Part shown: piece after piece, positions 8,001 through 14,907 of the stretch
How the letters are laid out: each line of letters opens with the position of its first letter
Numbering within the stretch: the first letter of the stretch is position 1
Assembly (NCBI GenBank): GCA_030066475.1
Contig: JASJBO010000023.1
Location: 1 to 28,820, forward strand
Direction of reading: 5' to 3'
From: Myxococcota bacterium
GTDB taxonomy: Bacteria > Myxococcota_A > UBA9160 > PR03
DNA: 28,820 nucleotides
Position numbers and translations under genes: made by a program
The notes under the pieces: generated by a model
Told to the model about the DNA's origin: nothing
The model's input: the letters and a program-made list of their open reading frames with translations, nothing else
The model's database searches: none

Positions 8001-9638
8001 TCATTCCAGTGACGTGAGCAGGAGCTGGGCAATGAGGATCTTGCTGATCGTCGCCACGGGATAGACCGTTGCATAGCCCAGGTTCGGCACCTCCGTGCGC
8101 GTCTGCTCGCCCGCAAAGGCGAGCAGCGCCGGTTGGGTCTGGAGGCCGGCGAGCATCCCGCTCAGGACACTCATGGGGATCTTCAGGACCTTGTGGCCGA
8201 TCACGAGCATGCCGAGAGCCGCCGCGCAGGTGATGATCGTGCCGGCCAGGAAGATCGTGGTGCCACCGTCGGCGAAGGTGCTGGCGAAGCCGTAGCCCGA
8301 CCTCGTACCCACCCCGGCCAGGAAGAGGATCACCCCGGCCTGCCTCAACGTCAGGTTTGCGTTGTACGGGAGCTGCCACACGATCGGGCCCGTTCGCCCA
8401 AGAGCTCCCAGGACGAGGCCGACCACCAGCGGGCCGCCCGCCAGGCCAAGCTTGAACGTAGCGCCACCGGGAAGCGGAATGGGGACCAGCCCGATGAGCA
8501 AGCCGAGCGCGATGCCGAGGCCGAACACTCCGATGTCGATCTCGGACAGGGCCTTGTACGAGTCCCCGAAGAACCCCGTCACGGCGCCCATGTTGCCGCG
8601 CGGGGCGACGACCCGAACTCGATCGCCGGGCTGCAGCGTCATCCGCGCTTCGGCCAGGAGATCGACGTCGCCGCGGCGCACACGTGTGATGACCCCCCCG
8701 AACTGCTCGGACAGGCGAAGATCACTGATCCGGCGCCCGACCGCTTCATGGCTGGAGACGAAGATGCGACGGAAATCGATCTCTCCCCGGTCCAGCATGA
8801 GCTTCTCGTCACTGGGGTCGCCGAGGTGCTGGATCACCCGGTCGACGTCCTCTGCCCGGCCGATTACGCTGACGAGGTCGCCGGGAACCAGCGCGGTCGA
8901 ACCGCGGACCACGGATTGACGGCCGCCCCGCCGCAACCGTCCGAACACCACATGCTGAAAGATCGGCAACTTCATCAGCTCGGAAACGGGCGCCCCGTCG
9001 AGGTCGCGGGTGCAAAGGACCGTCAGGTGTTGGAGCTCCTCGCCGACCGCGCCCAGATCCCGGAGCTCGGGTGCTTCGGCTGCGTAGTCGACCTTCCAGA
9101 GCCGCTGGACCAGGGCGAGGGCCAGAATCATGCCCAGCACACCCATGGGATACGCCACCGAGTACGCGACCACGGGTTGGGCAATCGCCTCGTCGAGGCG
9201 AGCGGCCGGTACCGACTCGGTGATGGACTGCAGGACCGAGGCCAGGGCGGGCGTGTTGGTGAGGCTGCCGCTGAACAGGCCGGCGCTCTGGCCCGGCTCG
9301 AGGTCGAAGAAGGAATGAGCGAACACCACCATGCCGGCGGCCATCAGGATCACGCCGAAGACGAGCAGGTTGTCTCGCAGCCCCTTTCGACGCAGGGCGG
9401 CGAAGAAGCCGGGACCGCCCGCCAGGCCGACCGTGTACACGAAGACGAGCAATCCGAACTGGAACACGATGTCGGGGAGCCGCAAGGCAGGGTCGAGCGA
9501 CCCGATGCCGAGCCCGACGAACAGCACCGCGGCGATTCCCAGACGAAGTCCGCCGATCTCGATCCGACCGATCAGGTACCCCAACGCGGAGACCACGAAC
9601 AGGAGGAGGAGCGGATTGTCGATCAGCAGTCGAAGCAT
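8001..9638 (-). CDS. AspT/YidE/YbjL-family antiporter, candidate succinate exporter (SucE-like)
   Basis: A 545 aa inner-membrane carrier of the aspartate:alanine exchanger (AAEx) family. Residues 1-185 hold about six hydrophobic helices, residues about 200-365 two TrkA-C (RCK_C) cytoplasmic domains, and the rest a second set of helices. The duplicated antiporter signature is clear: LAGGPLVVGLVLGALGRTGP, then NLTLRQAGVILFLAGVG. Known members exchange aspartate for alanine (AspT) or export succinate (SucE of Corynebacterium). Sitting directly upstream of sdhE-frdABCD, this one most simply exports succinate or exchanges C4-dicarboxylates; that is inference. The ATG at 9638 has CAGGAC upstream. 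It appears to be the first gene of the module. Confidence 0.87.
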   Translation of the reverse strand: MLRLLIDNPLLLLFVVSALGYLIGRIEIGGLRLGIAAVLFVGLGIGSLDPALRLPDIVFQFGLLVFVYTVGLAGGPGFFAALRRKGLRDNLLVFGVILMAAGMVVFAHSFFDLEPGQSAGLFSGSLTNTPALASVLQSITESVPAARLDEAIAQPVVAYSVAYPMGVLGMILALALVQRLWKVDYAAEAPELRDLGAVGEELQHLTVLCTRDLDGAPVSELMKLPIFQHVVFGRLRRGGRQSVVRGSTALVPGDLVSVIGRAEDVDRVIQHLGDPSDEKLMLDRGEIDFRRIFVSSHEAVGRRISDLRLSEQFGGVITRVRRGDVDLLAEARMTLQPGDRVRVVAPRGNMGAVTGFFGDSYKALSEIDIGVFGLGIALGLLIGLVPIPLPGGATFKLGLAGGPLVVGLVLGALGRTGPIVWQLPYNANLTLRQAGVILFLAGVGTRSGYGFASTFADGGTTIFLAGTIITCAAALGMLVIGHKVLKIPMSVLSGMLAGLQTQPALLAFAGEQTRTEVPNLGYATVYPVATISKILIAQLLLTSLE

Positions 9639-9700
9639 GACGGGTCCTGCTCGGGTACGGCGGTCATGCGGGTCCGGGGTATTGCGGTCGCGATCCGTTG

Positions 9701-9765
9701 GACTTCGTTCGGCTTCGCCTCACTGCGCGCGCCCTGCGGGCGCTTGCAAGGGGCTTCTGCCGCGC
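9701..9765 (-). repeat. Intergenic modular repeat, copy R2 (inverted relative to R1)
   Basis: Read on the minus strand it matches R1 closely through GCGCGGCAGAAG, CTTGCAAG and the GCGCCC/GGGCGC hairpin (9729-9743), then carries the alternative module GGC-GAA-GCC before GAACGAAGTC. It lies just 3' of the LOG gene and 62 bases upstream of the antiporter start. With R1 it brackets the pckA-frd-antiporter block as an inverted pair. Confidence 0.85.
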
Positions 9766-9776
9766 ATGCCCCCAGC

Positions 9777-10739
9777 CTAGCTGGCGTTCCACGCGGCGGC
9801 GGCCTGGCGCCGCCGCTCGGCCAGGATCTCGGGCCTGGCCTCCTCGTCCGGCGCGAGCCCGTACCAGTCCTCGAGGCGCTTCATGATGTCGTCGGCCGTC
9901 TCGGCGTACGAGACCAGCTCGACGTCGCGCGGCGCGATCACACCCTCCGCCACCATGTGGTCGAAGTCGATCATGCCCCGCCAGAACGCCTCCCCCACCA
10001 GCACCACCGGCACCGGGTCCATCTTCCGGGTCTGGATCAGGCACAGCGTGTCGAACAGCTCGTCGAGCGTGCCGTAGCCGCCCGGGAAGGCCACCAGCCC
10101 CGCGGCGAGCCGCAGGAAGTGCATCTTGCGCAGCGCGAAGTAGTGGAACTGGAAGCACAGCTCCGGCGTGATGTAGGAGTTGGGGAACTGCTCGCGCGGC
10201 AGCGTGATGTTGAGGCCGATGCTCTTGGCGCCGACGTCGGCGGCGCCGCGGTTGCCCGCCTCCATCACGCCGGGGCCGCCGCCGGTCACGATCACGTAGT
10301 CGCGCTGGAGCTCGCGCTGGCTGGCGCGGCTGATGCGCTCGGCGAACTCGCGCGCCACGTCGTAGTAGTGGCTCTTGGCCTCGACCCGCTCGGCGATGCG
10401 CATCCGCTGCTCGAGCGCGGCGTCGCCGGGCGCGGCGGCGCTCGCCGCGCGCGCCTCCTCGAGCTGGCGCCGGGCGGCGGCCGGCTCGATGATGCGGGTG
10501 CCGCCGAACAGCACGATGGTCGAGCGGATGCCCTCCTCGCGCAGCGCCATCTGCGGCTTGAGATACTCGAGCAGCAGCCGCACCGGGGTCGTCTCCTCGC
10601 GCGCCAGCAGGTCGAGGTCCTGCTCGGCCAGCCGGTACGACGGGCTCTCCATGATGCGCCGCACGCGCTCGAGCGCCTCGGGGTCCTTCGCCAGCTCGGG
10701 GGGCAGCTCGACGCCCATGGATTCGGGTTGCTGGGACAC
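9777..10739 (-). CDS. LOG family protein (nucleotide 5'-monophosphate phosphoribohydrolase)
   Basis: A 320 aa Rossmann-fold protein of the LOG/TIGR00730 group, once mis-annotated as lysine decarboxylase. Both hallmark motifs are intact: GGGPGVMEA (residues 153-161) and PGGYGTLDELFD (from residue 219), which form the AMP/ribose-5-phosphate site. Members cleave the N-glycosidic bond of nucleotide monophosphates or cytokinin ribotides. About 100 residues precede the core, as in longer bacterial forms, and may regulate activity. The GTG at 10739 is chosen because GAGGAGGAG lies 4 bases upstream; an ATG seven codons later has no such site. The physiological substrate is unknown and its neighbours give no clue. 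Confidence 0.9.
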   Translation of the reverse strand: MSQQPESMGVELPPELAKDPEALERVRRIMESPSYRLAEQDLDLLAREETTPVRLLLEYLKPQMALREEGIRSTIVLFGGTRIIEPAAARRQLEEARAASAAAPGDAALEQRMRIAERVEAKSHYYDVAREFAERISRASQRELQRDYVIVTGGGPGVMEAGNRGAADVGAKSIGLNITLPREQFPNSYITPELCFQFHYFALRKMHFLRLAAGLVAFPGGYGTLDELFDTLCLIQTRKMDPVPVVLVGEAFWRGMIDFDHMVAEGVIAPRDVELVSYAETADDIMKRLEDWYGLAPDEEARPEILAERRRQAAAAWNAS

Positions 10740-10845
10740 GGATCTCCTCCTCGGCGCCAGTCGCGTGGGCGCCCAGTCTAGCCCGGCGGGCTCGACCCTC
10801 CGGACCTGGGCCCGAGTCCGATCGCCCCACGGCGTGGCCGCGCGG

Positions 10846-12345
10846 TCAGGGCCTGGCGCCGGCCGGGCCGGAGGGCCCCGGGGGCTCGCCGAAGCGCAGG
10901 CGGAAGGCGTTGAAGTCGGCCAGGCCGATCGCCCCGTCGCCGTCGGCGTCGACGTCGGGGTCGAACAGCGGGTCGTCGTCCTCGCGGCCGAACTGGGCGC
11001 GCAGCACGGCGAAGTCGCGCAGGCCCACCACGCCGTCGCCGTCGTAGTCGGGGTCGCAGGCGTTCCCGTAGCCGTCGCCGTTGGTGTCGCGCTGGAATCG
11101 GTTCGCGACATCGGTGCAGTTGTCGTCACGGTCGCGGATCCGGTCGCCGTCGCGGTCGGCGTACTCGTCGCCGTCGAGCGGCGACTCGCAATCCGAGTCG
11201 GCCGGGAAGTCGCTGCGCCCGTCGCCGTCGTTGTCCACGCCGTCGTCGCACACGAAGCGGTCGGAGCGCTCGGAGGCGTCGGTCGGCGCGTCGCAGCCGC
11301 GGTCGGCCGGGAAGTCGGCGCCGAAGTCGCCGTCGTCGTCCACGCCGTTGTCGCACACGAGCGCGGGCGAGCGCTCGCTCGGATCGTCGGCCGCCGCGCA
11401 GCCGGGATCCTCCCTGACGTCGCTCAACTGGTCCCCGTCGTCGTCGATGCCGTTGTCGCAGGGCAGCTCGGGCGAGTTCTCGGAGGGGTCGCCGGGAGCG
11501 TCGCAGCCCGGATCCTCGAGATCGACCACGCCGTCGCCGTCGTTGTCGCGGCGGTCGTCGCAGGGGAGCCGGTCGTCCGTCTCGCTCGGGTCCGCCTCGC
11601 TGACGCAGCCCGGGTCCTCCGGGAAGTCCACCAGTCCGTCCTCGTCGTTGTCCACGCCGTCGCGGCAGGCGTCGGAGTCGCCCGCGCGCATCGAGAAGAT
11701 CCCGAACCCGGGAAAGATCGGCTGCGCTCCGATGTTCGTGGAGATGAAGATCGGCGTGACGAGCTGCAGCTCGCCCGGATTCGAGACGGCCGAGGTCGTG
11801 GCCGAGGCCAGCCCGTGGGCGAAGCCCTGGCGCGCGATGCCGCCGACGGTCGTCGAGCCGGTCGTCCAGGGAGCGCCCACGACCGTCACGTTGACGAGCA
11901 CACTGACCGTCTCGGTCCCGCCCACGCCGACGTGGCTCATCGGCACCGAGACGATCGCAGGCGGATCGTCGAAGCAGGCCGCGAAGAGGCAGACCTTGGC
12001 CAGGGCGCCGGCCGGCATCGTTCCCCGGACGGAGCTGCCCTGCACCGAGAAGTGGCCGCTCTCCTGGAGGACCGTGAGCCGGAGACCTTCGATCGGGAAG
12101 ACCGCCGGGTCCGTCACGGCGATCGCGGTCTGGCCCGTGATCTGCCCGGCTGGGATCGAGAGCGTTCCGGCCTCGGGATTCGGGACGGCCACGCCGAATC
12201 CCTGAACCGAGAGCGGCGGTGCGACGGTCGGCAGCTCGAGGTCGAGCGAGCCCTCGAAGGCAACCGGCTCGGCGGCGACCCGGCCACCACCCACACACAG
12301 CAACGCCAGCAGGGCCATCGGGGCCCATCGCGAGATGGATCGCAC
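10846..12345 (-). CDS. Secreted MopE/dockerin-like calcium-binding repeat protein, intact paralogue
   Basis: A 499 aa exported protein. The GTG at 12345 has AGGAG upstream and gives a signal peptide (MRSISRWAPMALLALLCVGG ending near RVAA). Residues about 26-225 are a beta-rich domain I do not recognise. From residue about 227 there are five Cys-paired acidic units of about 33 residues (pattern C-D-x-G-x-D-x-D-G-D ... D-P-G-C ... D-P-S-E), resembling the MopE-type metal-binding motif. A thrombospondin-3-like segment follows (DNCTDVANRFQRDTNGDGYG), then two dockerin-like EF-hand loops (DYDGDGVVGLRDF and DADGDGAIGLADF). Calcium binding at the cell surface is likely; the ligand is unknown. It has no PEP-CTERM tail, unlike the protein at 1623-2300. 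A paralogue lies 82 bases upstream. Confidence 0.85.
   Translation of the reverse strand: MRSISRWAPMALLALLCVGGGRVAAEPVAFEGSLDLELPTVAPPLSVQGFGVAVPNPEAGTLSIPAGQITGQTAIAVTDPAVFPIEGLRLTVLQESGHFSVQGSSVRGTMPAGALAKVCLFAACFDDPPAIVSVPMSHVGVGGTETVSVLVNVTVVGAPWTTGSTTVGGIARQGFAHGLASATTSAVSNPGELQLVTPIFISTNIGAQPIFPGFGIFSMRAGDSDACRDGVDNDEDGLVDFPEDPGCVSEADPSETDDRLPCDDRRDNDGDGVVDLEDPGCDAPGDPSENSPELPCDNGIDDDGDQLSDVREDPGCAAADDPSERSPALVCDNGVDDDGDFGADFPADRGCDAPTDASERSDRFVCDDGVDNDGDGRSDFPADSDCESPLDGDEYADRDGDRIRDRDDNCTDVANRFQRDTNGDGYGNACDPDYDGDGVVGLRDFAVLRAQFGREDDDPLFDPDVDADGDGAIGLADFNAFRLRFGEPPGPSGPAGARP
11155..11667 (-). repeat. In-gene tandem array of five Cys-Asp-rich units
   Basis: Five repeated coding units of about 100 bases give the CDxGxDxDGD...DPGC...DPSE pattern, each with two cysteines probably bridged outside the cytoplasm. 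The matching array of the sister gene lies at about 12720-13248. High nucleotide similarity between units makes slippage or recombination likely. Confidence 0.75.
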
Positions 12346-12427
12346 TGCGTCGTCTCCTGTTCCGCGTCTGCAGCTCGGCCGGCCCACGTGCGTTCCCGGC
12401 GACACTAGCAAGCGATCGAGCGAGACG

Positions 12428-13938
12428 TCAGGGCGCGCCGTTCGCCACGCCCGAAGGCCCCGGCGCCCCGCCGAAGAGCGCGCGGAAGGCGTTGAAGTCG
12501 GCGGCTCCGATCGCCCCGTCGCCGTTGGCGTCCACGTCGGGATCGAATCGCGGGTCGCCACTCTCGCGCCCGAACTGGGCGCGCAGCACGGTGAAGTCGC
12601 CCAGGCCCACCGCGCCGTCGCCGTCGTAGTCGGGGTCGCAGACGTTGCCGTAGCCGTCGCCGTCGGTGTCACGCTGGTCGAAGTTCGCCACCTCGGTGCA
12701 GTTGTCGTCACGGTCGCGGATCCGATCGTCGTCGCGGTCGCTCTCCTCGTCGTCATCGAGCGGCGACTTGCAATCGTGGTCGGCCGGGTAATCGGAGCGC
12801 CCGTCGCCGTCGTTGTCCCGACCGTCGTCGCAGGCGAAGACGTCGCTGCGCTCGGAGGCGTCCGTCGGCGCGCTGCAGCCGCGGTCGCTGGGATAGTCGG
12901 TGTCCAGGTCGCGGTCGTCGTCCTCGCCGTTGTCGCAGACCAGCGCCGGCGACCGCTCGCTCGGATCCTCGGCGCTTGTGCAGCCGGGGTCCTCGTTCAC
13001 GTCGCGCAGCTGGTCTCCGTCGTCGTCGATGCCGTTGTCGCAGGGCAGTGCGGCCGAGCGCTCGGAGGGGTCGCCGGCGTCGTCGCAGCCCGGATCCGCG
13101 GCCGTATCGATCAGCCCGTCGCCGTCGTTGTCCTTGCCGTCGTCGCAGGGGAGTCGATTGTCGGCCTCGAAGGGATCTGCCTCGCTGCGACAGCCCGGGT
13201 CCTCGGGGAAGTCGATCAGCCCGTCGCGTTGTCGATGCCGTCGCGACAGCCCTCCGATGCGAAGGAGGCCAGCTCGAAGATCCCGAACCCGGGGATGGCC
13301 GGCGAGGCGGCGAGGTTGGTGGAGATCCTGACCGGGGTCACGAGCTGGAGGCCACCGGGTCGCGACACCGCCGACGTCGTGGCGGATGCCACGCCGTGCG
13401 CGAAGCCGGTGCGCGTGAGACCGCCGGTCGTGGTCGTGGCCGTGGTCCAGGGCGCTCCGACCACCGTGACGTTGACCAGTACCGACGCGGTCTCGGTGCC
13501 GCCGATGCCCACCGCGTCCAGCGGAACGGAAATGTTGGCGGGTGGCGCCTCGCACCCGGCGAACAGGCAGAGCTTCGCGATCCCGCCGACCGGCATGCTC
13601 CCGCCGAGCTCACCGCCCTCGAGAGCGAACGCTCCGTGGTCGTTGCGCAGGGTGAGCTGCAGCCCTCGGATCGGGAACGCGACCGGATCGGTGACAGCGA
13701 AGACGGAGCGCCCCGACATCGCGGTCGACGGCACCGACAGCACGGTCGCCGCCGGGTTCGGCGTGGCGATCCCGCTCCCGGTCACCGTCGCCTGGATGTC
13801 GAACGCCGGGATCTCTAGCGTGAGCGAGCCGGAGAAGGCGACCGGCGCCGCGCCGGCGGGCTGCGACAGCGCGAGCGCCAGCGGGACGAGCGACGCGAGA
13901 GCCCGCCGGGGAGGCCGTAGCAATCGGTCGGCGACCAA
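12428..13938 (-). pseudogene. Frameshifted paralogue of the secreted MopE/dockerin-like repeat protein
   Basis: The same architecture as the downstream gene, but split in two frames. The first part (13938 to 13216, 240 aa, TTG start preceded by GGGGGTG) has a signal peptide ending near QPAGA and the N-terminal beta-rich domain, and stops at CRDGIDNATG. The rest (about 13225 to 12428) continues in another frame with GLIDFPEDPGC, five Cys-paired acidic units, a TSP3-like segment and two dockerin-like loops. Alignment to the intact copy (CRDGVDNDEDGLVD) shows that four bases are missing near 13224-13230 within a GACGGCGACGG-type slippery stretch. Restoring them gives one open frame of roughly 505 codons. 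The downstream half shows no decay, so the break is recent, phase-variable, or a sequencing/assembly error. Confidence 0.8.
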
Positions 13939-14086
13939 GGAACACCCCCACGCCGCCGCCCGTCCTCACCGCGACTCCAGGATCCCAGAAGCGGCGCACT
14001 GCCTCAAGGGAGGAATGGGTCGTCCCAGCTTCGACGCCCAACCGGCCTACCCGCCTGCCCGCCCCGAACCGCCCGCGCAAGCGGAG
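13939..14086. other. Upstream region of the frameshifted gene
   Basis: This stretch precedes the TTG start at 13938. Apart from the GGGGGTG ribosome site I can defend no promoter or structural element in it. Together with the repeat at 14087-14316 it makes a 380-base gap without genes. Confidence 0.5.
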
Positions 14087-14316
14087 GCGAAGCCGATCAG
14101 CAAGCGGAGGCGAAGCCGGAGCGCGCAGCGAGCCGCAGGCGAGCGAAATCCACGAAGACGCCCCGCCGGCCTGCCAACCCGGAAGAACCAGACGAGGCCG
14201 CCCGCGCAAGCGGAGCCGCGCAGCGGCGGAGCGCGCAGCGAGCCGCAGGCGAGCGAAGTCGATCAGCAAGCGGAGGCGAAGCCGGAGCGCGCAGCGAGCC
14301 GCAGGCGAGCGAAGTT
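14087..14316 (+). repeat. Intergenic modular repeat, cluster R3 (three main units)
   Basis: Three units share GCGCGCAGCGAGCCGCAGGC followed by GAGCGAA (near 14121-14147, 14231-14259 and 14287-14313). Each is preceded by CAAGCGGAG-containing modules with GGC-GAA-GCC inverted repeats. The sequence CCGCCCGCGCAAGCGGAG introduces two of the modules. The last unit runs into the stop codon of the DUF3127 gene (TCATCA, giving two TGA in a row on the minus strand). Shared ends with R1, R2 and R4 show it is the same family, here without the GCGCCC hairpin. Confidence 0.75.
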
Positions 14317-14318
14317 CA

Positions 14319-14678
14319 TCAAAACGGAACGTCGTCGTCCCCCGGCGGCGGCGGGATGTCGCCGTCGTCGAGCAGCGGGGGCGCGTTGGTCTCGCCCTCC
14401 TTCTCGACGGTCCAGACGTCGAGGCTGTTGAAGTAGCGGACGTCGCCCTTGGGGCTGGTCCACTGGCGGCCGCGCAGGCTGAACTCGATGCGCACCTGGT
14501 CGTCCACCTCGAACGGGTCGAGCAGCTCGCAGCGGTCGCCGGTGAGCTGGAACAGGACGAACTGCGGATAGCGGGGGTTGTCGGCCAGCTCGACGACGAA
14601 CTCGCGCTTGCGAAAGCGCTCGGTCACCTGCTGGGCGTCGAACTTGGCGTGGATGCGGCCGCGTGCTTCGAGTCCCAT
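14319..14678 (-). CDS. DUF3127 protein with SSB-like acidic C-terminal tail
   Basis: A 119 aa protein with an OB-fold-like core of the DUF3127 family, seen in phages and bacteria: GRIHAKFDAQQVTERFRKRE, FVVEL, the FQLTGDRCELLDPFEVDDQV segment, then FSLRGRQW and VRYFNSLDVW. After residue about 95 comes an acidic, proline-rich tail ending DDDVPF, almost identical to the DDDIPF tip with which bacterial SSB recruits replication and repair enzymes. This suggests a single-stranded DNA-binding role at repair or replication sites; that is inference. The ATG at 14678 is the only good start. It is divergent from the glycosyltransferase gene, with a large palindrome in between. A standard SSB OB-fold is not evident. 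Confidence 0.85.
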   Translation of the reverse strand: MGLEARGRIHAKFDAQQVTERFRKREFVVELADNPRYPQFVLFQLTGDRCELLDPFEVDDQVRIEFSLRGRQWTSPKGDVRYFNSLDVWTVEKEGETNAPPLLDDGDIPPPPGDDDVPF

Positions 14679-14690
14679 GGCGCGAGCCTA

Positions 14691-14849
14691 GCAGCCCGTT
14701 GAAGAACCCTCCCGTCGCCTGGCACGCGCCTTCGGCCCGAGCCCTGCGTTGCGAAACCTCGCCGTAGCTCGGCTATGGCTGTGGTTTCGCGCCTCGGTCT
14801 CGGGCCGAATTCGCGCACCAGGCTCGGTCCGGGTTCTTGAACGGGTTGC
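14691..14849. repeat. 159-base imperfect palindrome (MITE- or REPIN-like)
   Basis: Symmetric about position 14770. The outer 19 bases at 14691-14709 and 14831-14849 pair at 17 of 19 positions. The inner block TTCGGCCCGAG (14731-14741) pairs perfectly with 14799-14809. GCGAAACC (14751-14758) pairs with GGTTTCGC (14783-14790) one base off register. The tip is GCCGTAGC-TCG-GCTATGGC (14761-14779). It carries no convincing coding sequence and fills most of the divergent gap. It could form a long cruciform or RNA hairpin. Confidence 0.85.
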
Positions 14850-14907
14850 ACCCGGCGACCGGGTGGGTCCGCTAGGGTCTGGGCCGGACGGCCCTGGGGG
14901 ACTGCGC

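Noticed and set aside
8133..10781. Plus-strand open frame of 882 codons
   Set aside because: It runs antisense through two well-supported genes (antiporter and LOG protein) and has low-complexity composition.
14719..14735. TGGCACG-CGCC-TTCGG as a sigma-54 promoter
   Set aside because: It lacks the essential GC at -12 and is part of the palindrome arm.
14749..14907. Upstream start for the glycosyltransferase-like gene
   Set aside because: Those codons lie partly in the 159-base palindrome and lack domain character; GTG 14908 has a ribosome site.
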